Below are positions 1 through 8,556 of a stretch of DNA of 64,000 nucleotides, in pieces. The first letter of the stretch is position 1; each line of letters begins with the position of its first letter. The translations under genes and the position numbers were made by a program. The DNA is taken from NCBI RefSeq assembly GCF_000718305.1, contig NZ_JOFQ01000019.1, positions 1-64,000 of the forward strand, in the 5' to 3' direction. The notes under the pieces are model-generated. The model was not told the DNA's origin, searched no databases, and saw only the letters and a list, made by a program, of their open reading frames with translations. Origin of the DNA: Streptomyces niger (GTDB taxonomy: Bacteria > Actinomycetota > Actinomycetes > Streptomycetales > Streptomycetaceae).

Positions 1-193
1 CCGCATCGACCTGCACCACAAGGACATGGGCATCGTCACCGACGCCGCCCGCAACGTCGGCGCGGCCCTCCCCGTCGGCGCCGTCGTCGCCAACCTCGTT
101 GCGTCGTTGCGCGCCCAGGGCGACGGCGGCCTGGACCACTCCGCCCTCCTGCGCGGCGTCGAGCGCCTCTCCGGCCTCCCCACCCAGGCCTGA
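1..193 (+). CDS. glxR: 2-hydroxy-3-oxopropionate reductase, C-terminal end (partial)
   Basis: Only the last 63 residues are inside the window; the gene begins upstream. The reading frame opening at base 2 gives an all-helical C-terminal segment with the motif [15 protein letters not shown], typical of the beta-hydroxyacid dehydrogenase C-terminal domain where the lysine and following helix line the active site. Tartronate semialdehyde reductase converts the product of glyoxylate carboligase to D-glycerate in the cytoplasm. A carboligase relic begins 27 bases downstream with its own good ribosome site, so the two were probably one glyoxylate-salvage operon. The identification rests on this short tail plus the context; another member of the same dehydrogenase superfamily is possible. 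Confidence 0.75.
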   Translation, partial: RIDLHHKDMGIVTDAARNVGAALPVGAVVANLVASLRAQGDGGLDHSALLRGVERLSGLPTQA

Positions 194-220
194 GCGACGG
201 GCCGAGAGGGGGAGCGACCG

Positions 221-820
221 ATGCCGACACCGAGGACGACCGCAGCGGCGGCGGCCGCCCGGATCGTCCGGGACGAGGGCGTCGACCACGCCTTCGGCTG
301 CCCGGACGCGCCCGGCGCCCCGCTGTACGCGGCGTTCGCGGCGGCGGGCCTCGGTCGCCTGACGGCCCGTCACCCCCAGTCGGCCGTGCACATGGCCGAC
401 GGCTGGGCCCGTGCGAGCGGGCGTACCGGGGTGGTCGTCGCGGGCGCGGCGTCCGGGCCGGGGCTGGTGCCCGGCCTGCACACCGCGCAGGCCGACGGCG
501 TGCCGCTGGTCTGCCTCGCGGCCGGGCCCGGCGCCGCCGGACCGGCCCGGCCGGTGACCAAGCAGGTGCTGCCGGCCGCCTCGGCCGCCCGCCTGCCGTG
601 GGCGCTGCGCGAGGCGTTCCGCACGGCCCGCGAGGGCCGGCCGGGTCCGGTCCTGGTGGAGCTGTCCCCGGGAACGGCCGAGGCGGAGCTCGCGTACGCG
701 TCGGCGGCGGACGCACCGCTGCCGGTACGGAGCGGCGCCCCACGGCCGAACCAGGTCACGGAGACCGTCTCCACGCGGCGTCCGGTGCTGGTCTCCGTCC
801 TGGCCGCACCCGAGGTCTGA
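221..820 (+). pseudogene. gcl: Truncated glyoxylate carboligase (PYR domain only)
   Basis: The 199-residue product aligns with the first (PYR) domain of thiamine-diphosphate enzymes of the glyoxylate carboligase type and then stops; the family is normally about 590 residues with central and PP domains. Recognisable stretches are [35 protein letters not shown] and [10 protein letters not shown]. About a dozen residues carrying the usual HKEDFQ segment between strand and helix are missing, and a proline sits where other ThDP enzymes have the activating glutamate (a valine in true carboligases). The C-terminal 30 residues match nothing I recognise. The frame is open, with a GAGAGGGGGAG ribosome site 6 bases before the ATG, so it may be translated, but without the cofactor-binding PP domain it cannot be a carboligase. 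Confidence 0.65.
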
Positions 821-837
821 TGCCTCGCACACAGACT

Positions 838-887
838 CCGGCGGCGGCACCGACACCTGTCCTGTCGCGCCCAGGTGCCGCCGCCGG
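838..887 (+). terminator. Intrinsic terminator after the glyoxylate operon
   Basis: A perfect 14-bp stem (arms 838-851 and 874-887) with a 22-base loop is followed by CCCTTTT at 890-896. It lies 18 bases after the stop of the carboligase relic and separates it from the catalase promoter. Stem plus T-run fits a classical intrinsic terminator. Confidence 0.75.
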
Positions 888-939
888 GACCCTTTTCCGG
901 CCGCTGCGTGCGGTGGTAGAAGGACCCCCAGCAAGTTTT

Positions 940-983
940 CAACAAACTGTTGACGTTTGGTTGGAGCCCTCCATACGCTCCAA
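940..983 (+). promoter_or_regulatory. Catalase promoter with two inverted repeats
   Basis: TTGACG at 950-955 and TACGCT at 974-979 (18-bp spacing) make a plausible vegetative promoter 50-75 bases before the catalase start. Two perfect inverted repeats overlap it: CAACA-AAC-TGTTG at 940-952 over the -35 element, and TTGGAGC-N9-GCTCCAA at 961-983 over the spacer and -10. Streptomyces catalase genes are known to be repressed by Fur-family redox regulators such as CatR; these repeats are good operator candidates, but no such regulator is encoded nearby. Confidence 0.55.
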
Positions 984-1026
984 CATGCGGAAGTCGGCTT
1001 CCGCGCTCTTCGTACGGAAGGTCACC

Positions 1027-2499
1027 ATGTCGAAGCCCACGCTGACGGCGCGCACACTCACCACGGAGTCGGGCGCCCCCGTCGCCGACAACCAGAACTC
1101 CGCCACCGCCGGCGTCGGTGGCCCGATCGTCCTGCAGGACCAGCACCTCATCGAGAAGCTCGCCCGCTTCAACCGGGAGCGCATCCCGGAGCGTGTGGTG
1201 CACGCCCGCGGTTCCGGTGCTTACGGCTACTTCGAGGTGACCGACGACGTCACCGGCTTCACCCGCGCCGACTTCCTGAACACCGTCGGCAAGCGGACCG
1301 AGCTGTTCATCCGCTTCTCGACCGTCGCCGACAGCCTCGGCGGCCCGGACGCGGCGCGTGACCCGCGCGGCTTCGCGGTCAAGTTCTACACCGAAGAGGG
1401 CAACTACGACCTCGTCGGCAACAACACCCCGGTGTTCTTCATCAAGGACCCGATCAAGTTCCCCGACTTCATCCACTCCCAGAAGCGCGACCCCTTCACG
1501 GGCAAGCAGGAGCCGGACAACGTCTGGGACTTCTGGGCGCACTCGCCCGAGGCGATCCACCAGGTCACCTGGCTGATGGGCGACCGCGGCATCCCGGCCT
1601 CCTACCGCCACATGCACGGCTTCGGTTCACACACCTACCAGTGGACCAACGCCAAGGGCGAGCAGTTCTTCGTCAAGTACCACTTCAAGACCAACCAGGG
1701 CATCCGCTGCCTGGACGCCGAGCAGGGCGCCGAGCTGTCGGGCACCGACCCGAACTCGCACCAGACCGACCTGCTCCAGTCCATCGAGCGCGGCGTGTAC
1801 CCGTCCTGGACGCTGTACGTGCAGATCATGCCGGCGGCCGAGGCGGCGGACTACCGCTTCAACCCGTTCGACCTGACCAAGGTGTGGCCGCACAAGGACT
1901 ACCCGCTGCAGCGCGTGGGCCGGATGGTCCTGGACCGCAACCCGGACAACGTCTTCGCCGAGGTCGAGCAGGCCGCGTTCTCGCCGAACAACTTCGTGCC
2001 CGGCATCGGCCCGTCGCCCGACAAGATGCTGCAGGGCCGGCTCTTCGCCTACGCCGACGCGCAGCGCTACCGCCTGGGCGTCAACCACACCCTGCTGCCG
2101 GTCAACGCGCCCAAGGCCACCAAGGCGAACAACTACGGCCGGGACGGCTTCATGGCCGCCAACGCGTACGACCGCAACGCCAAGAACTACGAGCCGAACA
2201 GCTACGGCGGCCCGGTGCAGACGAACGAGGCGCTGTCCGCCCCGTTCGCCGTCAACGGGCACACCGGCACCCACGAGGCGCCGCAGCACACCAAGGACGA
2301 CGACTACTTCCAGGCCGGCGAGCTGTACCGGCTGATGTCGGAGGACGAGAAGCAGCGTCTGGTGGCGAACATCGCCGGCGGCCTCTCGCAGGTCTCCCGC
2401 GACGACGTCATCGAAAAGATGATCGCGCACTTCAGCGCGGCGGACCAGGACTACGGCAAGCGCGTCGAGGCCAAGGTCCGCGAGCTGCGCGAGGACTGA
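1027..2499 (+). CDS. katA: Monofunctional haem catalase
   Basis: The 490-residue product is a small-subunit (clade 3) catalase, which dismutates hydrogen peroxide to water and oxygen in the cytoplasm. The essential histidine is His59 in [12 protein letters not shown], the distal asparagine lies in VGNNTPVFF (about 132/133), and the proximal haem ligand is Tyr342 in [14 protein letters not shown]. Length is normal and there is no flavodoxin-like C-terminal domain. I chose the ATG at 1027 because GGAAGG ends 4 bases upstream and the protein then starts in the usual way; an in-frame ATG at 985 lies inside the promoter palindrome. It is monocistronic, between terminators at 838-887 and 2552-2622. 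Peroxide regulation is inferred from the promoter repeats. Confidence 0.95.
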   Translation: MSKPTLTARTLTTESGAPVADNQNSATAGVGGPIVLQDQHLIEKLARFNRERIPERVVHARGSGAYGYFEVTDDVTGFTRADFLNTVGKRTELFIRFSTVADSLGGPDAARDPRGFAVKFYTEEGNYDLVGNNTPVFFIKDPIKFPDFIHSQKRDPFTGKQEPDNVWDFWAHSPEAIHQVTWLMGDRGIPASYRHMHGFGSHTYQWTNAKGEQFFVKYHFKTNQGIRCLDAEQGAELSGTDPNSHQTDLLQSIERGVYPSWTLYVQIMPAAEAADYRFNPFDLTKVWPHKDYPLQRVGRMVLDRNPDNVFAEVEQAAFSPNNFVPGIGPSPDKMLQGRLFAYADAQRYRLGVNHTLLPVNAPKATKANNYGRDGFMAANAYDRNAKNYEPNSYGGPVQTNEALSAPFAVNGHTGTHEAPQHTKDDDYFQAGELYRLMSEDEKQRLVANIAGGLSQVSRDDVIEKMIAHFSAADQDYGKRVEAKVRELRED

Positions 2500-2551
2500 C
2501 ACCGGTCCGGCAGACGGCGTGAGGACTGACGGGAGGTCAGCACCCTTACGC

Positions 2552-2622
2552 GTCCGTACCGTCCGGCCCGTTGAGGGGTGGCCGGGCGGTACGGACCGGC
2601 CGGCGGCCTCGGCCGCCGGCCG
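2552..2622 (+). terminator. Tandem terminator hairpins after catalase
   Basis: Two hairpins follow the catalase stop. The first pairs 2552-2568 with 2580-2596 (17 bp, one G-U wobble, 11-base loop). The second pairs 2597-2607 with 2612-2622 (11 bp perfect, CTCG loop). Neither has a T-run, as is common for GC-rich actinobacterial terminators. The rest of the 433-bp gap up to 2933 holds a third hairpin and no convincing gene. Confidence 0.65.
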
Positions 2623-2802
2623 ACGGTGGCTCCGCGGTGCCACGGGAGAAGCCAGTGCGGTGGTACGGGCGCGTCCCATAGGGAAGGGCGCGTCCTCTCC
2701 CCGCACCGCGGAGCACCCCCTTCCCACCCCTCCCCCAGACTCCGTCCGGTGGCGCGTGTCCTGTCGCGCCTGTATCCCGTGTCACCGGACGGGTACCACC
2801 CG

Positions 2803-2844
2803 CAGGGCCCGGCGCTCCGTACGGTCACGGAGCGCCGGGCCCTG
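2803..2844. terminator. Perfect 18-bp hairpin upstream of the Mrr-like gene
   Basis: Bases 2803-2820 pair perfectly with 2827-2844 around a 6-base loop. The element lies about 90 bases before the start of the zinc-ribbon/Mrr-like gene and 180 bases beyond the catalase terminators. It could be a back-up terminator or an untranslated-leader hairpin of the next gene; the sequence alone does not decide. Confidence 0.5.
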
Positions 2845-2933
2845 TGTCGCTCTCCGCGCGTTTCGCCGCGCGAACGACGCGTTCCGGGGGACCATGGGCG
2901 GTGATGAACCGACCAACCCGCCAGGAGCCGAAC

Positions 2934-3656
2934 ATGGCCGACAGCGTGCCGGTGCGCTGCCCCACGTGCCGCCGCGAGAACGCCTTCACGCCGCCCACCT
3001 TCCCGTGCGCCTGCGGGGCGCCCCTGACCATGCCCGTCCTGCGCGGCGGGGTGCCCGTCGAGATCCAGCACCGCACCTGGCAGAGCTCCTGGGTCGAGGT
3101 GCGGTGCGAGTCCTGCGGCCGGCTGGACGAGTGGCCGGCGCCGGAGTCGGCGTGCGCCTGCGGCACCGTCGCCCGGGTCCCGGTCATACCGGCACCGGGA
3201 CCCCCCGCCCCGGAGACCACCCCGCCCGGCCGTGCCGCGCACCGCTACCGCTCCCCCACGCCCCCGGCCACGCTGCGGCCCGCCTTCCGCCCCGTGACGA
3301 TACGGACCGCCCGGGACTGCGTCACCGCCGCCGTCCAGTACCTGAAGTGGCTGGGCTTCACCGAGGTCGTACGCGCCCCCGAGCGCAGCGCGTCGGGGGT
3401 GGACGTACGGGGCCGCGGGCTGGTCGCCCAGGTCGACCCGACCACCCGTCCCACCCGCCTCCGCGAGATCGAGACGGTCTGGCTGAACGGCCTCAACGAC
3501 TCGGCGCTCGCGGTGTTCTTCTCGCTCGCCGGGTACGCCAAGGACGCCCGGTCCCGCGCCGACGCACTGCACGTGCCGCTGTTCGTCATGGACCTCACGG
3601 GCACCCCGCAGCCGGTGAACGACGCGGCGGACGAGCTGATCAGGAACGGCCCGTGA
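2934..3656 (+). CDS. Zinc-ribbon protein with a degenerate Mrr-like nuclease domain
   Basis: The 240-residue protein starts with two treble-cysteine ribbons: Cys9/12 with Cys25/27, and Cys58/61 with Cys74/76. A proline-rich linker (about 85-115) leads to a C-terminal domain (about 120-238) patterned like the restriction endonuclease-like domain of Mrr proteins: SGVDVRG, then VAQVD, then a GYAKDARSRADALHVPLFVMD-type strand-helix-strand (positions 200-220). In active members the second motif reads QxK; here it is Gln166-Val-Asp168, so the catalytic lysine is missing while Asp157 is kept. It may bind DNA without cutting it. The ATG at 2934 has AGGAG 6 bases upstream. Its end overlaps the convergent permease gene by 17 bases. 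Substrate and partner are unknown. Confidence 0.75.
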   Translation: MADSVPVRCPTCRRENAFTPPTFPCACGAPLTMPVLRGGVPVEIQHRTWQSSWVEVRCESCGRLDEWPAPESACACGTVARVPVIPAPGPPAPETTPPGRAAHRYRSPTPPATLRPAFRPVTIRTARDCVTAAVQYLKWLGFTEVVRAPERSASGVDVRGRGLVAQVDPTTRPTRLREIETVWLNGLNDSALAVFFSLAGYAKDARSRADALHVPLFVMDLTGTPQPVNDAADELIRNGP

Positions 3657-5073
3657 GCCGGCCCCGGGCGGCGTCCGAACGCCCCGGACGCTCCTGCGAG
3701 TTGCGGTAACCGAACAGCGCGTACACGATCATGCCGACCGCCATCCAGCCCGCGAAGCGCAGCCAGGTCACCGGGTCCAGGTTGGCGATCAGCCAGCCGG
3801 AGAAGGCCACGCCGACGGCCGGGAGGAGCGGCACCAGCGGCGTACGGAAGGCCCGCGGCAGATCGGGCCGCGTGCGCCGCATGACCACGACCGCCACCGC
3901 GACCACGATGAACGCCATCAGGATGCCGATGTTGGTGAGATCGGCGGCCTCCCGGATCGGCAGGAACCCGGCGATCAGCGCCGAGCCGATGCCGACCGGC
4001 CAGATCACCCGCGTCGGCACCTGCCGCTCGGGGTGGTTCCGCGCGAAGTACCGCGGCAGCAGCCCGTCCCGACTCATCGAGTACCACACCCGCGACACCG
4101 CCAGCATGTTGGCGAAGGCCGAGGTGGTGATGCCGATGATGGCACCGACGGCGACCACCATGCCGAGCCCGCCGAGGCCTACGGAGGCCAGCGCGCTGGA
4201 GAACGGGCTGTGCACGTCGATGCGCCGGTAGTCCTGCATGCCGAGCAGCACGACGCAGACCAGGAGGTAGACGACCGCGGCGATGGCGAGGGAGAGCACG
4301 ATGGCCTTCGGCAGCACCTTCTTCGCCTCGGCGCTCTCCTCCGCGGCCGCGCTCATCGCGTCGTACCCGTAGACCGCGAAGAACGTGGTCGCGGCGCCAG
4401 TGAACGCGCCACCGAGGCCGTACGGCAGGAACGGGCTGTAGTTGCCCGCCGAGATGTGGAAGGCCCCGGCGACCACGACCAGCGCCACGATGCCCAGCTT
4501 GACCACGACCAGGACCGTCTCGAAGCGCGCCGACTCCTTCGTACCGCGCGAGAGGACGAAAGCCAGCAGCAGGCAGAGCAGCGCGGCGAGCAGGTCGACG
4601 CGGTGCCCGGCGCCGGTGCCGGGCGCGCCGAGCATCCAGGCCGGCAGGTCGAGGCCGACGCCGTGCAGGACGTAGGAGAAGTAGCCGGAGACGGCGATGG
4701 CCACCACGGCGACGATCGCGGTGTACTCCAGCAGCAGGTCCCAGCCGATGGCCCAGCCGACGATCTCGCCGAGCGCCGCGTAGGAGTAGGTGTACGCGGA
4801 GCCCGCCTTCGGGATGGTGCCGGCGAACTCGGCGTAGCAGAGCGCCGCCGCGCTGCTGGCGATGATCGCGATCAGGAAGGACAGCATGACGCCGGGCCCG
4901 GCGTCCTCGTGCGCGACCACCCCGGCCAGCGAGAAGACGCCCGCGCCGACGAGGCCGCCCAGGCTCAGCGCGACCAGTTGCCACAGCCCCATCGTGCGGC
5001 GCAGCCCGCCCGCGCTCTCCTCCTCGGAGGAGTCCACGGGCTTGCGGCGGAAGATCTCTCTCGCGACGCTCAC
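3640..5073 (-). CDS. APC-family amino acid permease of the hydroxyproline operon
   Basis: A 477-residue integral membrane protein with about 12 hydrophobic helices, beginning with the APC-superfamily signature GGLVGAGVFSLAGVVAH in helix 1 and containing the helix-6 segment FFAVYGYDAMSAAAEE. It resembles cationic/neutral amino acid transporters of the YfnA/CAT type. It starts with GTG at 5073, whose TG is shared with the TGA of the epimerase gene (GTGA overlap), so it is translationally coupled as the last gene of the operon. By context it probably imports 4-hydroxyproline or proline; specificity cannot be read from sequence. The 3' end overlaps the convergent zinc-ribbon gene by 17 bases. Confidence 0.88.
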   Translation of the reverse strand: MSVAREIFRRKPVDSSEEESAGGLRRTMGLWQLVALSLGGLVGAGVFSLAGVVAHEDAGPGVMLSFLIAIIASSAAALCYAEFAGTIPKAGSAYTYSYAALGEIVGWAIGWDLLLEYTAIVAVVAIAVSGYFSYVLHGVGLDLPAWMLGAPGTGAGHRVDLLAALLCLLLAFVLSRGTKESARFETVLVVVKLGIVALVVVAGAFHISAGNYSPFLPYGLGGAFTGAATTFFAVYGYDAMSAAAEESAEAKKVLPKAIVLSLAIAAVVYLLVCVVLLGMQDYRRIDVHSPFSSALASVGLGGLGMVVAVGAIIGITTSAFANMLAVSRVWYSMSRDGLLPRYFARNHPERQVPTRVIWPVGIGSALIAGFLPIREAADLTNIGILMAFIVVAVAVVVMRRTRPDLPRAFRTPLVPLLPAVGVAFSGWLIANLDPVTWLRFAGWMAVGMIVYALFGYRNSQERPGRSDAARGRLTGRS

Positions 5074-6071
5074 AGGACGAACCCCTCGGGGAAGGGGTCC
5101 CGGGGGTCCAGCAGGTAGTTGGCGGTGCCGGTGATCCACGCGCGGCCCGCGAACTCCGGTACGACACCCGGCAGTCCGCCGACCTCGGTGGTGCCGACGA
5201 GCCGCCCCGTGAACCGCGTCCCGATGAACGACTCGTTCACGAAGTCGGTGTGGAGGGGGAGTTCGCCGCGGGCGTGCAGCTGGGCCATGCGGGCCGAGGT
5301 GCCCGTACCGCAGGGCGAGCGGTCGAACCAGCCGGGGTGGATGGCCATGGCGTTGCGCGAGTGCCGGGCGTCGGAGCCGGGCGCGACGAACTGCACGTGC
5401 TTGCAGCCGGAGATGAGCGGGTCGACCGGGTGCGCCGGGCGGTTCTGCTCGTTGACCGCGCCCATGATCGCCAGGCCGGCGGAGAGAATCTCGTCCTTGC
5501 GGGCCCGGTCGAACGGCAGCCCCAGCCGGTCCAGCTCCACGATCGCGTAGAAGTTGCCGCCGTACGCCATGTCGTAGCGGACCTCGCCGAGGCCCGGCAC
5601 GTCGACCTCGGCGTCCAGTTCGAGCGCGAAGGCATCCACGTTGCGCAGCGTGACCTTCTCGGCGGCCCCGTCGTGCACCGTCACCCGCGCCTCGACGAGC
5701 CCGGCCGGGGTGTCCAGCCGGACGACGGTCTCCGGCTCGGTGACCGGGACCATGCCGGTCTCGACCAGGACCGTGGCGACGCCGATCGTGCCGTGCCCGC
5801 ACATCGGCAGGAAGCCGCTGACCTCGATGTAGAGGACGCCCCAGTCGGCGTCGTCGCGGGTGGGCGGCTGCAGCAGGGCGCCGCTCATGGCGGGATGGCC
5901 GCGCGGCTCGTCGACGAGGAACCGGCGCAGTCCGTCGAGGTGTTCGACGGCGTACCGGCGGCGGTCGGCCATGGTGGCGCCCGGGACCGGGGCGACCCCG
6001 CCGGTCACCACCCGGGTCGGCATGCCTTCGGTGTGCGAGTCGACGGCGGTGAGGGTGCGGAGGGATCTCAT
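5070..6071 (-). CDS. 4-hydroxyproline 2-epimerase (proline racemase family)
   Basis: The 333-residue enzyme belongs to the cofactor-independent proline racemase family. The two catalytic cysteines are present: Cys91 in PMCGHGTIG and Cys254 in SPCGTGTSA, so it can both deprotonate and reprotonate the alpha carbon; lyase-type relatives replace the first cysteine. It should convert trans-4-hydroxy-L-proline to cis-4-hydroxy-D-proline, the substrate of the dehydrogenase encoded upstream. Plain proline racemase is the alternative, but the neighbouring deaminase and dehydrogenase genes are those of the hydroxyproline route. The ATG at 6071 shares one base with the preceding stop (TGATG), and its own TGA overlaps the GTG of the permease. 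Confidence 0.88.
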   Translation of the reverse strand: MRSLRTLTAVDSHTEGMPTRVVTGGVAPVPGATMADRRRYAVEHLDGLRRFLVDEPRGHPAMSGALLQPPTRDDADWGVLYIEVSGFLPMCGHGTIGVATVLVETGMVPVTEPETVVRLDTPAGLVEARVTVHDGAAEKVTLRNVDAFALELDAEVDVPGLGEVRYDMAYGGNFYAIVELDRLGLPFDRARKDEILSAGLAIMGAVNEQNRPAHPVDPLISGCKHVQFVAPGSDARHSRNAMAIHPGWFDRSPCGTGTSARMAQLHARGELPLHTDFVNESFIGTRFTGRLVGTTEVGGLPGVVPEFAGRAWITGTANYLLDPRDPFPEGFVL

Positions 6072-7009
6072 CAGGCGGCCGCCAGCTTGTCGAGAGCGAT
6101 GATCGCGCGGGCCATGTCGGCCCGGACCTGCTCGCGGTGCTCGGGGACGAGCGGGCCGCGCGGCGGGCGGCACGGCCCGCCGTACCGGCCGACCTGGTCC
6201 ATGCCGGCCTTGATGGCCTGTACGAACTCCGTGCGGGAGTCCCAGCGGAAGGCGGCGACCAGCGGCTCGTACAGCGCGCGGGCCTCCGCCAGCCGCCCGG
6301 CCCCGGCCAACGCGTAGAGCTTCGCGGACTCGGCGGGGAAGACGTTCGGGAAGCCGGCGAACCAGCCGACGGCGCCCATCAGCAGGCTCTCCAGCACCAC
6401 GTCGTCCGCGCCGCTGATGACGTCCAGTCCGGGTGCGTGCTCCTTGATCTCCAGCACCCGGCGCACGTCGCCGGAGAACTCCTTGACCGCCACGACGTTG
6501 TCGATCTGCGCGATCTCACCGAGGAGTTGCGGGGTGAGGTCGACCTTGGTGTCGATGGGGTTGTTGTAGACCATGACGGGCAGGCCGACGCCGGCCACCG
6601 CCTCGAAGTGGGCGATGACCTCGCCGGGGTTGGCGCGGTACATGGTCGGCGGGAGGCAGAGCACCCCGTCGGCGCCGTCCTCCGCGGCGATCTCGGCCCA
6701 GTGCCGGGCCTGGTGGCTGCCGACGCCGTGCACGCCGACGATCACGGTGCCGTCGCCGTTCGCGGCTTCGACCGCCGTCCGGGCGACCGCGCGGCGCTCG
6801 GCGTCGGTGAGCGAGGAGTACTCCCCCAGCGAGCCGTTCGGGCCGATGCCGTCGCAGCCGCTGTCCAGCAGCCAGCGGCAGTGCTCGGCGTACCGATCCA
6901 GGTCGACGGCGAGCCCGGCCGGGGCCGCCGGGTCCGCGCGGTACGGCAGCGCGGTCGCGACGACGACGCCGCCGAGGCCGGCGGGGCGGTGGGAGGCGGT
7001 GCTGTTCAT
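6071..7009 (-). CDS. 1-pyrroline-4-hydroxy-2-carboxylate deaminase (DHDPS/NAL family)
   Basis: A 312-residue TIM-barrel aldolase-family protein. The Schiff-base lysine is Lys176 in VVAVKEFSG, and the conserved tyrosine is Tyr148 in VMVYNNP. In the hydroxyproline pathway a member of this family removes ammonia and water from pyrroline-4-hydroxy-2-carboxylate to give 2-oxoglutarate semialdehyde. Dihydrodipicolinate synthase or N-acetylneuraminate lyase are alternative family functions, but the operon argues for the deaminase. The ATG overlaps the TGA of the dehydrogenase alpha subunit (ATGA). No gene for the next step, 2-oxoglutarate semialdehyde dehydrogenase, is found in the window. Confidence 0.88.
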   Translation of the reverse strand: MNSTASHRPAGLGGVVVATALPYRADPAAPAGLAVDLDRYAEHCRWLLDSGCDGIGPNGSLGEYSSLTDAERRAVARTAVEAANGDGTVIVGVHGVGSHQARHWAEIAAEDGADGVLCLPPTMYRANPGEVIAHFEAVAGVGLPVMVYNNPIDTKVDLTPQLLGEIAQIDNVVAVKEFSGDVRRVLEIKEHAPGLDVISGADDVVLESLLMGAVGWFAGFPNVFPAESAKLYALAGAGRLAEARALYEPLVAAFRWDSRTEFVQAIKAGMDQVGRYGGPCRPPRGPLVPEHREQVRADMARAIIALDKLAAA

Positions 7010-8556
7010 GCGGTGCTCTCCTTCGAGTCGGTCGGTTCGCTCGGATGGCTCGGATCGGTCGGATCGCTCGGATCGGTCGTGCCGGTGTCCGGTGCGTCGG
7101 GGGTACGGGCCAGCTCACCGAGGCGGATGGGCTGGGCGAGGGGGCGGCGGTGCGGCGCCGCGGACGGCAGGCCCTCCGCCGGGCCGCCCGGCGGGGCGCC
7201 GCGCAACCGGGTGGTGAGCTCGGCGACGATGGGACCGCAGATCCGGGCCTGGCAGGGGCCGAGGCCCGCGCGGGTGGCGAGCTTCGTGACGCGCGGCGCG
7301 GCGCCCGCTTCGTCGGCGGCGGCCCGGCACAGCGCGCCGTAGTCCGTCTCCTCGCAGCGGCAGATCACCGTCTCAGAGCGCAGCCAGCCGGGCCAGGCGG
7401 CGCCGACGGGGTGGGCGGCGGCGAGCCGTGCGGCGAAGGCCCGGCCGCGGTCGCGGTTGCGGCGGACCCGGCGCAGCGCGGGGGCAGCGGGCTCGCCGCC
7501 GGCGGCGAGCCAGCCGGCCAGCGCGCCTTCGGTACGGGCGGCGGGCGCGCCCGCGATGCCGGTGATCTCCCCCGCCGCGTACACGCCGGGGACGCTGGTC
7601 AGCTGGTCACCGTCGACGGCGACGAACTCGCCGGCCGGGCCGGCCGGGGTGCGCAGCAGCGTGCAGCCCGCGGCGAGCGGCAGTTCCAGCTGCGGGCTGA
7701 AGCCGTGGCCGACGCAGAGCGCGTCCACGGCGACGGTCCGCTCGGTGCCCGGGACCACCGACCAGTCGGGCCGCAGCCGTGCGGTGACGGCCTCCTCGAC
7801 GCGACCCTCGCCGCGTGCCTCGATGACGGTCCGGCCCGTGCGGTACGGGACGCGGTGGCGCGCCAACAGTGTGGCGTACCGGGCGAGTTCGGCGGCCTTG
7901 CCCGGTTGCGCCGTCAGCTCCCAGGGGCGGCGCGCCCAGCCGCGGGCGACCGTCGCTGCCGGGTTGGCCTCCAGCACCTCCCGCAGCCCGGCGCCGGCGG
8001 CCAGCAGCGAGGCGGCGACCGGGAGCAGGAACGGGCCGGTGCCCGCGAGCAGTACGGCGTCGCCGATCACCAGCCGTTCGCCCTTGACGAGCGCCTGCGC
8101 GGCACCGGCCGCGTACACCCCGGGCAGGTCCCAGCCGGGGAACGGCAGGACGCGGTCGTGGGCGCCGGGGGCGAGCACCAGGGCGTCCGGGGTGAGGACG
8201 CGGCGCCGCCGACCGTTGCCGTCGGCGGGGCCGGTCAGGGTGTGGACGAGGGGCGGGCCCGGCTGCTCGGGGTCCGGCCGCTCCAGTGCCCAGACGGAGG
8301 TCTCCGCGCGCCACGTGCAGCGCGGGTGGCCGAGGACGCGGCGACGGAGGCGCGCGAAGGGGGACCCGCCGTCGTGCGGCCCGCCGAACTCCTCGGCGAG
8401 CGTGCGGTGGTACTGGCCACCGGGCCGCTCGGCCGCGTCGACCAGGGTGACCCGCGCCCCGGCGGCCAGCGCGGCAGCCGCGGCGGCAAGGCCCGCGGGC
8501 CCGGCCCCGACGACGACCACGTGACGACGGGCGTCCTCGCGCGAAGCGGCCGTCAT
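7006..8556 (-). CDS. D-hydroxyproline dehydrogenase, FAD subunit with C-terminal [2Fe-2S] domain
   Basis: The 516-residue protein begins with a dinucleotide fold, VVVVGAGPAGLAAAAAAL, and has a second NAD(P)-type segment in the middle, as in the HcnB/SoxA-like alpha subunits of D-hydroxyproline dehydrogenases. Near the end, VICRCEETDYGALC and LGPCQARIC supply a BFD-like cluster of cysteines for an iron-sulfur centre. With the small ferredoxin-like subunit and the DAAO-type subunit encoded upstream it should form a heteromeric membrane- or quinone-linked dehydrogenase. The last 25 residues are a low-complexity Asp/Ser/Thr/Pro tail encoded by imperfect repeats (7021-7085). The ATG at 8556 overlaps the previous stop, and its own TGA overlaps the deaminase ATG. 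Confidence 0.88.
   Translation of the reverse strand: MTAASREDARRHVVVVGAGPAGLAAAAAALAAGARVTLVDAAERPGGQYHRTLAEEFGGPHDGGSPFARLRRRVLGHPRCTWRAETSVWALERPDPEQPGPPLVHTLTGPADGNGRRRRVLTPDALVLAPGAHDRVLPFPGWDLPGVYAAGAAQALVKGERLVIGDAVLLAGTGPFLLPVAASLLAAGAGLREVLEANPAATVARGWARRPWELTAQPGKAAELARYATLLARHRVPYRTGRTVIEARGEGRVEEAVTARLRPDWSVVPGTERTVAVDALCVGHGFSPQLELPLAAGCTLLRTPAGPAGEFVAVDGDQLTSVPGVYAAGEITGIAGAPAARTEGALAGWLAAGGEPAAPALRRVRRNRDRGRAFAARLAAAHPVGAAWPGWLRSETVICRCEETDYGALCRAAADEAGAAPRVTKLATRAGLGPCQARICGPIVAELTTRLRGAPPGGPAEGLPSAAPHRRPLAQPIRLGELARTPDAPDTGTTDPSDPTDPSHPSEPTDSKESTA

Noticed and set aside
5070..6071. Plain proline racemase or a dehydratase of the same family
   Set aside because: Both catalytic cysteines rule out the Thr-type dehydratase, and the dehydrogenase and deaminase genes in the same operon favour hydroxyproline epimerase, although proline racemase activity cannot be excluded by sequence.
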